A stretch of DNA of 5,299 bases from Clostridiales bacterium (GCA_003343685.1 QAKS01000004.1:1-5299), one strand, 5' to 3'; positions 1 to 5,281 are shown, numbered from the stretch's first letter. Notes: generated by a model not told the origin, from the sequence alone. Numbers and translations are program-made.

Positions 1-185
1 GTGATTCCGCGCTCTCTTTCCTCCGGCGCTTTGTCTATCTCGTCATACTTCGCCATCTCCGCCATGCCCGCCTCTGACAGTACCTTCGTGATCGCTGCCG
101 TCAGTGTCGTCTTCCCGTGGTCTACATGCCCTATGGTTCCTATGTTTACATGGGGCTTCGTTCTCTCAAATACTTGCTTTGCCAT
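1..185 (-). CDS. tuf: Elongation factor Tu, N-terminal fragment (cut by window edge)
   Basis: EF-Tu is the cytoplasmic GTPase that delivers aminoacyl-tRNA to the ribosomal A site. Translating the minus strand from the ATG at 185-183 gives 61 residues with the canonical beginning ([20 protein letters not shown]). The P-loop GHVDHGKT lies at residues 19-26, and the segment reaching the window edge (EERERGI) leads into switch I. A complete protein would be close to 400 residues, so only the first sixth or so is visible, and it is intact. A ribosome binding site GAGGAGG (198-204) lies 12 nt upstream of the ATG. The gene follows a tRNA-Gly by 37 nt with no promoter or terminator seen between them, so the two are probably cotranscribed from the promoter at 326-354 and tRNA 3' processing would leave a short tuf leader. 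No fusA or rpsG precedes it, so this is not the usual str-operon arrangement and could be a second tuf copy. Identification is very secure. Confidence 0.98.
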   Translation of the reverse strand, partial: MAKQVFERTKPHVNIGTIGHVDHGKTTLTAAITKVLSEAGMAEMAKYDEIDKAPEERERGI

Positions 186-222
186 GTCTTTACGAATCCT
201 CCTCGCAGAAATTGGTGTTGTT

Positions 223-296
223 TGGAGCGGGTGATGGGAATCGAACCCACATAGCCAGCTTGGGAAGCTGGAGCTCTGCCACTGAGCTACACCCGC
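223..296 (-). tRNA. tRNA-Gly, anticodon CCC
   Basis: The minus strand folds as a complete cloverleaf. The acceptor stem is GCGGGTG paired with CACCCGC, followed by discriminator T and an encoded CCA (223-225). The D stem is GCTC/GAGC. The anticodon stem CCAGC/GCTGG encloses the loop TTCCCAA. The variable loop is four bases (CTAT), and the T arm is GTGGG-TTCGATT-CCCAT. The anticodon at 262-264 (plus strand) reads CCC, which decodes GGG glycine codons. It lies directly upstream of tuf and downstream of a strong promoter, so it should be the first gene of a tRNA-tuf transcript. This CCC isoacceptor often supplements a UCC tRNA-Gly and is not present in every genome. Confidence 0.97.
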
Positions 297-325
297 ATTC
301 CGCTGCGCACCCCGTCCATTTTTTT

Positions 326-354
326 ATTTTATCTATTACTTTGCTATTTGTCAA
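326..354 (-). promoter_or_regulatory. Sigma-A-type promoter of the tRNA-Gly/tuf unit
   Basis: On the minus strand a perfect -35 TTGACA (349-354) is followed by a 17-bp spacer and the -10 TAAAAT (326-331), five of six matches to TATAAT. The expected start is near 318-320, about 22-24 nt before the mature tRNA 5' end. The stretch just after the -10 is a run of A rather than a GC-rich discriminator. The region upstream of the -35 is AT-rich. Nearly ideal spacing and hexamers fit a highly expressed translation gene. Transcription start is inferred. Confidence 0.85.
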
Positions 355-361
355 TACAAAT
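346..361. repeat. Perfect inverted repeat overlapping the tRNA-Gly/tuf -35 box
   Basis: ATTTGT and ACAAAT form perfect 6-bp arms around a 4-bp spacer (plus strand ATTTGTCAATACAAAT). The right-hand part of the palindrome on the minus strand contains the -35 TTGACA. This geometry resembles an operator for a dimeric repressor, but it is AT-rich and short and could be chance. It does not have Rex-box spacing. Confidence 0.35.
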
Positions 362-387
362 TGCATGTAAAATCATAAATGTTTCCA

Positions 388-418
388 CCGGGCGAAGACT
401 TACGCCGTCTTCGCCCGG
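388..418 (-). terminator. Strong 12-bp hairpin downstream of the VanW-family gene
   Basis: Positions 388-399 and 407-418 are perfect reverse complements (CCGGGCGAAGAC with GTCTTCGCCCGG) around a 7-nt loop. The hairpin begins 8 nt past the TAG stop of the minus-strand VanW gene and ends about 33 bp before the -35 of the tRNA-tuf promoter, which is where a terminator is expected. On the minus strand it is followed by TGGAAACATTT, a poor U tract. On the plus strand it is followed by GTGTTTTCC, which is somewhat better. I call it the terminator or mRNA 3' stabiliser of the VanW gene, and possibly a weak bidirectional terminator. Confidence 0.65.
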
Positions 419-426
419 GTGTTTTC

Positions 427-2088
427 CTATCCCTCGTCGACTACTCCGCCCTGATTCTTCGTCGGTTCGGGCGCCTGCTTTGTAGGCGTAGCTTCCGGTG
501 CCTTTGTCTTTGTCGGATCGGGTTTTTTTGACTCTTCCGGCGCCTTGCTGGCCTCGGAAGTGCCCGCTGCCGATTCGCCCGCCTCCGGCATACCCGAAGC
601 CTCCGCCGTCTTGGTCGCCTCCGCTTCCTTCGTTGGGCCGAAGGTAATCTGCCCCGCAAACGCGCGGTACGTCTCTACGGAGAATTTCTCCGGCTCGCCG
701 ATCTGATTGCCCTCAAAGTCCTCCTTAATCTTCCAAATCTGAACTTTTATCATGTCCTTACGGGGCTTTGTCCATTCAAACTTGCCCGGTTTAAGGGATT
801 CACTGAATACGGTCTCCGCGGCCTCTTCCGACTCGGATTTCTCCAGCAGCTCGGATTTAAACCGAACTTTATACTCCATCTTTGGACCGTAAACCTCTAT
901 TTTGACGGTTCTTGCATCCTTGCCGTCGCATTTTGCCAGCAGCACCACCGGATAGTCGTAGTTGTTTTTAAAAACCAAATCGGGGCCGCCCGTCGAAATC
1001 GTCGCGTCCAGCCCTGTAGGCGTATAGGATACGGGCCATGAATGGTGCTTTCTCGATACAATCTCATATTCAGACTTCAGCAGCGCAATATACAGCGTAC
1101 TCGAAACCTGGCAGATACCCCCGCCGTACTGTTCCGTATAGCCGCCGTCCGTAATGCCCGGCGCCTGCTTGTAGCCGCTGTTTGCATCTCTCGGACCTGC
1201 TGCCTCATTAATTGACCATTGTTCTCCCGGCTGGAGCGTAACGCCGTTTACGACCGTAGCCATCTTCCATACATTATACCTGCGCTCATAGGCGGAATCC
1301 TGAAAGCTGGTGTCATACGACGCCCTGAGCGTCAAATTTTCTTCCAGATCCTCTTTTGTAATGGAGGGCTGCGTCTCAGTCAGCTCTGCCGCTATGGGAT
1401 TCGTATCCCCGTTTTGCGCTGCCGCAACCAGCTTATCTGCCAGCGCCTCGTCGTCAACCGTCATTCCCGGCGAACCCTCCGTATATTCCAAAGTGCCGCT
1501 CAGCTGCAGATTATCCTCATCCTCCTGCTTATTGACGGAAACCGTAGCGTCTACCGGCTCCGTGTTATACTGCTCTCCGTTTGTCTGCAATGTGGCCAGC
1601 AGTGTTTCGCGGTTTACCGTTACCGTCAGCGGAAAATCCTTTCCGTTTGTCTTCGCTTCCTCGCGGTTTGCATTGCGCACCTTGGCATCTTCTTCGTTGC
1701 CGAACCGGATTGCCTCCTGCAGCACGCTTTCGTAGTCTACAGAAGCGCCCATCTGCTCTGCTGTCAGATTGTAAGTCTTTCCCTCAACCGTATAGGCGGA
1801 ACAATATCCCGCGGCCATCTGCTCCGCAATTACGGCTATTTTTTCCCTTGCCTCTTCCTCGGTCATGCCCGAAACATCCATCTCCGCCACAGACACCCCT
1901 TCGGCAAATGTGTCATTCACAGCGCCTGTGCCCGCACCGCCTATCAGAGCGACAACGCCCCAAATGATCAGTCCGACCACGACAACACCCCCGCCTATCA
2001 CTGCCAAAAGGCGCGGGTTAACGGGCAGGGATGATCGCCTTCCTGTCCGCCTTTTGTTCAAACTCCTTCTCGTTCTCCTGTGAGCCAT
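427..2088 (-). CDS. Membrane-anchored VanW-family protein with PG-binding-4 region
   Basis: This 553-residue protein is predicted to sit in the membrane and face the cell wall. Residues 1-26 are very basic, residues 27-50 form one hydrophobic segment (VVVVGLIIWGVVALIG), and the rest would be outside, giving an N-in signal anchor. Residues about 60-240 resemble PG_binding_4 (putative peptidoglycan-binding) repeats, beginning with the typical GVSVAEMDVSGMTEEEA. Residues about 252-390 are the VanW domain, with the hallmark GGGICQVSSTLY (322-333), HHSWPVSY (348-355) and PDLVFKNNYDYP (369-380). Residues about 405-485 look beta-rich, perhaps a divergent G5-like domain. The last 65 residues are a Pro/Ala/Glu/Lys/Thr-rich tail with repeated KAPE, like a wall-spanning linker. 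There is no LPXTG signal and no YkuD transpeptidase domain. The ATG at 2088 has TGGGAGGA (2101-2108) 12 nt upstream. VanW occurs in some vancomycin-resistance clusters but its biochemical role is unknown, and no van genes are present here, so resistance should not be inferred. The start is also supported by the basic N-terminus. Confidence 0.9.
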   Translation of the reverse strand: MAHRRTRRSLNKRRTGRRSSLPVNPRLLAVIGGGVVVVGLIIWGVVALIGGAGTGAVNDTFAEGVSVAEMDVSGMTEEEAREKIAVIAEQMAAGYCSAYTVEGKTYNLTAEQMGASVDYESVLQEAIRFGNEEDAKVRNANREEAKTNGKDFPLTVTVNRETLLATLQTNGEQYNTEPVDATVSVNKQEDEDNLQLSGTLEYTEGSPGMTVDDEALADKLVAAAQNGDTNPIAAELTETQPSITKEDLEENLTLRASYDTSFQDSAYERRYNVWKMATVVNGVTLQPGEQWSINEAAGPRDANSGYKQAPGITDGGYTEQYGGGICQVSSTLYIALLKSEYEIVSRKHHSWPVSYTPTGLDATISTGGPDLVFKNNYDYPVVLLAKCDGKDARTVKIEVYGPKMEYKVRFKSELLEKSESEEAAETVFSESLKPGKFEWTKPRKDMIKVQIWKIKEDFEGNQIGEPEKFSVETYRAFAGQITFGPTKEAEATKTAEASGMPEAGESAAGTSEASKAPEESKKPDPTKTKAPEATPTKQAPEPTKNQGGVVDEG

Positions 2089-2116
2089 ACTCTCTCTTTA
2101 TCCTCCCATACCAGCC

Positions 2117-2130
2117 TGTAAACGCTTTAA
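2117..2130. promoter_or_regulatory. cre-like box at the VanW-gene transcription start
   Basis: TGTAAACGCTTTAA matches 13 of 14 positions of the CcpA operator consensus TGWAARCGYTWNCW, recalled from Bacillus work. It covers the predicted start point and abuts the -10 box, a position compatible with repression. It shares the 10-mer GTAAACGCTT with the box at 2153-2166. CcpA itself is not in the window, so the regulator is inferred. Another LacI-family repressor could use it. Confidence 0.5.
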
Positions 2131-2158
2131 ATATACACCGACTCCCGCTTCAAGTAAA
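2130..2158 (-). promoter_or_regulatory. Probable promoter of the VanW-family gene
   Basis: On the minus strand, -35 TTTACT (2153-2158, four of six matches) and -10 TATATT (2130-2135, five of six) are separated by exactly 17 bp. The start is expected near 2122-2124, giving a leader of about 35 nt that contains the ribosome binding site. The promoter lies in the 103-bp gap after rex. No convincing terminator follows rex, so some read-through from acn-rex is also possible. Confidence 0.6.
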
Positions 2159-2166
2159 CGCTTGTA
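2153..2166. promoter_or_regulatory. Second cre-like box, overlapping the VanW-gene -35
   Basis: AGTAAACGCTTGTA matches about 12 of 14 positions of the cre consensus TGWAARCGYTWNCW, with the CG core intact. It contains the predicted -35 hexamer. Its GTAAACGCTT core (2154-2163) is an exact direct repeat of that at 2118-2127, 36 bp away. Two matching boxes bracketing one promoter make a regulatory role more likely than either alone. Confidence 0.45.
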
Positions 2167-2191
2167 ACACTTTATTTACAAAAACGCACTT

Positions 2192-2821
2192 CTAACGGCT
2201 CTGCATTCTGTATGACAAAACGTAGAGACTGTCATTCATCCTCATGTTTTCAATGGCTATTCCCGGCGCAACATCAACCTCTATGGGGGCAAAATTCCAA
2301 ATTGCCCCGATACCCGCTTTTTCTATCATCTCCGCCGCAGTCTGCGCCGCCTCCTTTGGCGTGCAGAGCATTGCGATATCAATATGCTTCTTCTTTGTGT
2401 ACTCCGGCAGCTCGTCCATATGAAGGACTTCAATTTCTCCGACCTTCGTTCCCACGCGAGCGGGGTCTACGTCAAACACGGCGTTGACAAAAAAGCCGTG
2501 CACTTCAAAATTTTTGTATCCCGCCAACGCCGTGCCGATATGGCCCGCTCCGACAATGATCGCATCATGCCGTTTGTTAAGGCCCAGAATCGCCTCTATC
2601 TCCGACAGCAGCCTTTCAACACTGTAGCCGTAGCCCTGCTGCCCAAACCCACCGAATACATTCAGGTCCCGCCTGATCTGGGAGGCGTTCAGCCCCATGT
2701 CTTTGCTCATCTGTGACGACGATACCCTGACCTCTCCGCTTCTTTTCTTTTCCGTCAGATACCTGTAGTATTTGGGCATCCTGCGGATAACGGCTTCGGG
2801 TACCTTCTCGAAATCTCCCAT
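2192..2821 (-). CDS. rex: Redox-sensing transcriptional repressor Rex
   Basis: Rex is a dimeric cytoplasmic repressor that binds DNA when NADH is low relative to NAD+ and releases it when NADH rises. In Clostridia it typically controls fermentation, NAD-recycling and electron-transfer genes. The 209-residue length is normal. Residues 1-80 form the winged-helix domain, with VSSSQMSKDMGLNASQIRRD (33-52) as the helix-turn-helix and VFGGFGQQGYGY (55-66) as the conserved wing region. Residues 86-209 are the Rossmann NAD(H) domain, with GAGHIG (91-96), the acidic FDVDP (116-120) and IWNFAP (174-179). The gene starts 24 bp after the acn stop codon. GGAAGGA (2832-2838) lies 10 nt before the ATG and GAAGG lies closer. 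Tight spacing and no intervening promoter suggest an acn-rex operon. I found no textbook Rex box (TTGTGAA-N4-TTCACAA type) in the flanks, so autoregulation is not shown. Identification is very secure. Confidence 0.97.
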   Translation of the reverse strand: MGDFEKVPEAVIRRMPKYYRYLTEKKRSGEVRVSSSQMSKDMGLNASQIRRDLNVFGGFGQQGYGYSVERLLSEIEAILGLNKRHDAIIVGAGHIGTALAGYKNFEVHGFFVNAVFDVDPARVGTKVGEIEVLHMDELPEYTKKKHIDIAMLCTPKEAAQTAAEMIEKAGIGAIWNFAPIEVDVAPGIAIENMRMNDSLYVLSYRMQSR

Positions 2822-2845
2822 CGTTCCTTCATCCTTCCGTTCAGT

Positions 2846-4786
2846 CTATTTTTCTGCTTCTTTTGTATGATTTAACAGTCCTCCCGCCAGAAGAACCTTT
2901 CTGAGCCGCGGAGAAACCTCCAGCTTTACCTGAAATTCATAACCCTTTGTCTCATTCCTCACCGCAAAAACACTCTCTGCTCCCACCTTTGCCCGTGCAT
3001 CCTCCAGCACCAGCCTGTCTCCTATGTCTATTCTGTCAGCATCGCTCTCGTCGGCAAAGACCAGCGGTAAAATTCCCGAATTGATCAGGTTTGACATATG
3101 AATACGGGCAAAGCTTTTCGCAATTACACCCCTGATTCCCAAGTACAACGGAACCAGCGCCGCATGCTCACGGGAAGAGCCCTGTCCGTAATTCTGCCCT
3201 GCCACCAAGAAGCCGCCTCCCTTTTCCTTTGCACGTGCGGGGAAACTCTCATCCACCGGCGTCAGGCAGTAGTCCGAAAGATAGGGGACGTTTGACCTGT
3301 ACGGCAACAGCTTTGCATTGCTCGGCATGATATGGTCCGTCGTAATGTTATCCTCCATGACGAGAAGCACTTCGCCTTTTACCTCATCCCCAAGCCTGCT
3401 TCCCAGCGGAAACGGCTTGATATTCGGTCCGCGCACGACCTCCACATCGTCCGCACGCTCCGCAGGAGGCACCACAAGATTGTCGTTAATCATAAACGCC
3501 TCAGGCATCTCAATATTCATATCATCAAGCACCTCCTCCGGCATATCGAGCGGAGAGGCAAATTCTCCCTTGATGGCGCTTATCGCCGCCACCTCCGGAC
3601 TTACCAGATAGACGTCGGCACTCTTCGTTCCGCTTCGTCCGAAAAAGTTTCTGTTATTCGTTCTGAGAGATACGCCGTCTGTCTCAGGCGACTGTCCCAT
3701 GCCGATGCAGGGTCCGCAGGCGCATTCCAGTATTCTGGCGCCCGCTGCAATCATATCCGCCAGTGCTCCGTTCTTTGCTATCATATTCAACACCTGCTTG
3801 GAGCCGGGCGCGACGACCAGACTGACATTTTCCGCCACGCTGTTGCCGCGCAGGATTCTCGCCGCCTTCATCATATCGGTATAGGACGAGTTTGTGCAGC
3901 TGCCGATGCAGACCTGATCTATCTTTTTTCCCTTGAGTTCCTCTATCGTTTTGACCGCATCGGGGCTGTGGGGACAGGCCGCCATCGGCTCAAGGTCGGA
4001 GAGATCTATCACAATATGTTCGTCATACACGGCGTCGCTGTCAGCCGAAATCGGTTTAAAGTCCTCTTCCCTGTTCTGGGCTTTCAGGAACTGCCTCGTC
4101 GCCTCGTCACTGGGGAATACGGACGTCGTCGCCCCAAGCTCCGCTCCCATATTTGTGATCGTCGCCCGATCCGGCACTGTAAGTGTACCCACACCCTCTC
4201 CGGTGTATTCAATCACCTTGCCTACGCCGCCTTTTACGCTCATCCTGCGCAGCACCTCAAGAATGATATCCTTCGCCGCCACTCCCTTTTTCAGCTTTCC
4301 TTTAAGCTCCACATTGACTACCTTGGGGCAGACAAGGTAATACGCCCCTCCGCCCATAGCTACCGCCACGTCGAGACCGCCCGCACCGATCGCTATCATG
4401 CCGATGCCGCCGCCCGTGGGCGTATGGCTGTCCGATCCGAGAAGCGTTGCGCCCGGCACCCCGAACCTCTCCAGATTGACCTGGTGGCATATACCGTTGC
4501 CCGGGCGGGAAAAATAAATCCCGTGTTTTTTTGCAACCGTGCGGATATACCTGTGGTCGTCGGCATTCTCCGGCCCCGACTGCAGCGTGTTATGGTCAAT
4601 ATATGCGACGGACCTTTTTGTTTTGACGCGCGGAACGCCGAGCGCCTCGAATTGCAGATATGCCATCGTTCCCGTGGAATCCTGCGTCAGCGTATAGTCT
4701 ATCTTTATAGAAATCTCCTCACCCGGCGTAAGCGTCCCGCTTACCAGATGATCTTCCAGAATTTTGTACGTCATAGTCTTTCCCAT
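2846..4786 (-). CDS. acn: Aconitate hydratase (aconitase), short fused form
   Basis: Aconitase is a cytoplasmic [4Fe-4S] enzyme that interconverts citrate and isocitrate via cis-aconitate. In many anaerobes it serves the oxidative branch toward 2-oxoglutarate and glutamate. The 646-residue chain holds all domains. Early motifs are QDSTGTMAYLQFEALG (35-50), YIDHN (62-66) and GSDSHTPTGGGIG (117-129). IGSCTNS (294-300) supplies cluster ligand Cys297, and CACGPCIGMG (355-364) supplies Cys357 and Cys360. After a linker, the swivel domain has DHIMPSNAKLLPYRSN (484-499) and YGQGSSREHAAL (533-544), with the catalytic Ser537 and substrate-binding Arg539 by homology, then SFARIHMSNLINSGILPL (558-575). 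The length is below the 750-900 residues of classical AcnA/AcnB and fits the shorter mitochondrial/Aquifex-like group. LeuC/LeuD enzymes are normally two separate chains, so isopropylmalate isomerase is unlikely, although homoaconitase cannot be fully excluded. GGAGGGG (4794-4800) lies 7 nt before the ATG. No frameshift is seen. It is the first gene before rex. Confidence 0.95.
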   Translation of the reverse strand: MGKTMTYKILEDHLVSGTLTPGEEISIKIDYTLTQDSTGTMAYLQFEALGVPRVKTKRSVAYIDHNTLQSGPENADDHRYIRTVAKKHGIYFSRPGNGICHQVNLERFGVPGATLLGSDSHTPTGGGIGMIAIGAGGLDVAVAMGGGAYYLVCPKVVNVELKGKLKKGVAAKDIILEVLRRMSVKGGVGKVIEYTGEGVGTLTVPDRATITNMGAELGATTSVFPSDEATRQFLKAQNREEDFKPISADSDAVYDEHIVIDLSDLEPMAACPHSPDAVKTIEELKGKKIDQVCIGSCTNSSYTDMMKAARILRGNSVAENVSLVVAPGSKQVLNMIAKNGALADMIAAGARILECACGPCIGMGQSPETDGVSLRTNNRNFFGRSGTKSADVYLVSPEVAAISAIKGEFASPLDMPEEVLDDMNIEMPEAFMINDNLVVPPAERADDVEVVRGPNIKPFPLGSRLGDEVKGEVLLVMEDNITTDHIMPSNAKLLPYRSNVPYLSDYCLTPVDESFPARAKEKGGGFLVAGQNYGQGSSREHAALVPLYLGIRGVIAKSFARIHMSNLINSGILPLVFADESDADRIDIGDRLVLEDARAKVGAESVFAVRNETKGYEFQVKLEVSPRLRKVLLAGGLLNHTKEAEK

Positions 4787-4843
4787 GGCTGTTCCCCTCC
4801 AAAAATCATAAAATTCAAACTTTCACATATCCTGTAATTCATA

Positions 4844-4872
4844 ATTTTAATTGTTATTACAAAAAAAAGCAA
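4844..4872 (-). promoter_or_regulatory. Candidate acn promoter
   Basis: On the minus strand, TTGCTT (4867-4872, only three of six matches to TTGACA) and TAAAAT (4844-4849, five of six) are 17 bp apart. A start near 4837 would give a leader of about 50 nt ahead of acn. The -35 lies inside the hairpin and T-run of the upstream terminator, and the region is very AT-rich, so a chance match is possible. No better acn promoter was found between the terminator and the gene. Confidence 0.35.
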
Positions 4873-4886
4873 GTGTGACCCTTGCT
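4861..4886 (-). terminator. Intrinsic terminator in the region upstream of acn
   Basis: Read on the minus strand, AGCAAG (4881-4886) pairs with CTTGCT (4868-4873) around a 7-nt loop GGTCACA, followed by an uninterrupted run of eight T, which includes the last stem T (4861-4868). The stem is short (6 bp), but the layout is classic for Rho-independent termination of leftward transcripts. It lies about 75 bp before the acn ATG, and no minus-strand gene lies upstream within the window. It would either block antisense transcription from the right or attenuate a long acn leader. Confidence 0.6.
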
Positions 4887-4910
4887 ATTTCTCCTTCTCT
4901 TACCTATAAT
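4882..4910 (+). promoter_or_regulatory. Promoter of the 86-residue hypothetical gene
   Basis: TTGCTA (4882-4887, four of six matches) and a perfect -10 TATAAT (4905-4910) are separated by 17 bp. The predicted start is 4916-4918, which coincides with the ATG at 4918, so the transcript may be leaderless. The complementary strand of the same -10 region reads TATTAT (4906-4911), a possible divergent -10. Confidence 0.65.
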
Positions 4911-4917
4911 ACATGCT

Positions 4918-5178
4918 ATGAGAGTTTGGGGTACAATTATCAAAAGAAACAAAATAACATCTTCTGCCTTTGGGAGAAGTTCCCTATCCGACCCTTCGGA
5001 AGCTTTGATGGAAAGTCTGGAGCAGATCTATAAGGAGCTGGACCTTGCCGAACCCGTTTGGGTATCCAAACACGCGCGGGAGCTTTCCCGTTTTGGGCGC
5101 ACAAAATTTCTGCCGGATGATTTTCTGGAGCCGGTCTCTTTCGACAGTTTCTGCATTGAATATGTCCTCGACGACTGA
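4918..5178 (+). CDS. Small hypothetical protein, 86 residues
   Basis: I cannot assign a function. The product is 86 residues, soluble-looking, with no signal peptide, membrane segment, cysteine cluster or known catalytic motif (a single Cys at residue 79). It starts MRVWGTIIKRNKI, has a probable helix at about 28-42 (EALMESLEQIYKELDL), a central PVWVSKHARELSRFGRTKF (46-64), and an acidic beta-like end (FDSFCIEYVLDD). The shape reminds me of small uncharacterised proteins starting MRVWG in Clostridia, but that is from memory and unverified. The ATG at 4918 is preferred because the product then begins with MRVWG. A TTG at 4882 would add a hydrophobic leader (LLFLLLLPII-like) but overlaps the promoter. 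No Shine-Dalgarno sequence precedes 4918, and the -10 box ends 7 nt upstream, so leaderless translation is likely. It is divergent from acn. No clear terminator follows. Confidence 0.75.
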   Translation: MRVWGTIIKRNKITSSAFGRSSLSDPSEALMESLEQIYKELDLAEPVWVSKHARELSRFGRTKFLPDDFLEPVSFDSFCIEYVLDD

Positions 5179-5252
5179 CTTTTTTGCAGCCTTTTTGCTT
5201 TTCTTCCGTAAAGATTCTATAAAAAAGTTACAAATACTTTAATAAATTCAAG

Positions 5253-5281
5253 TTGACAATTATATACACGATATTTATACT
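5253..5281 (+). promoter_or_regulatory. Strong outward-facing promoter at the right edge
   Basis: A perfect -35 TTGACA (5253-5258), a 17-bp spacer and -10 TATACT (5276-5281, five of six) read rightward out of the window. An AT-rich tract (about 5215-5250) lies upstream and could act as an UP element. A second -35-like TTGACT (5290-5295) follows 37 bp later, but its -10 lies beyond the window. The gene served is not visible. Confidence 0.65.

Noticed and set aside
1..234. Plus-strand open frame across the tuf start
   Set aside because: It is antisense to the conserved EF-Tu N-terminus and runs into the tRNA gene.
441..659. Arg-rich minus-strand open frame within the tail of the VanW gene
   Set aside because: It is an alternative frame of the low-complexity Pro/Ala/Glu/Lys tail. 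The Arg-rich composition comes from the repeat-like codon pattern.
1219..2034. Plus-strand open frame of 271 codons opposite the VanW gene
   Set aside because: Cys/Arg/Leu-rich antisense shadow with no recognisable domain and no ribosome binding site. The minus-strand protein has clear family motifs.
427..2088. Vancomycin resistance gene
   Set aside because: VanW-domain proteins are widespread in Clostridia, and no vanA/B ligase, vanH, vanX or VanRS genes are present here.
3332..4837. Long open frame on the plus strand opposite acn (about 500 codons)
   Set aside because: It is antisense to an unmistakable aconitase, its product is an Arg/His-rich sequence with no family features, and it starts without a ribosome binding site. 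It is a codon-bias shadow.
4841..4860. ATAA-N9-TTAT dyad upstream of acn as a CcpC (citB-type) site
   Set aside because: The spacing differs from the T-N11-A geometry expected for LysR-type sites, and such matches are common in this AT-rich stretch.
4868..4886. Iron-responsive-element-like hairpin upstream of aconitase
   Set aside because: The loop GGTCACA lacks the CAGUG-type loop and the bulged C. With the T8 run it is better explained as a terminator.
5177..5229. ACTTTTTT / AAAAAAGT inverted repeat after the small gene, as a terminator
   Set aside because: The arms are almost purely A/T, about 36 nt apart, and not followed by a T run. It is not a convincing intrinsic terminator.
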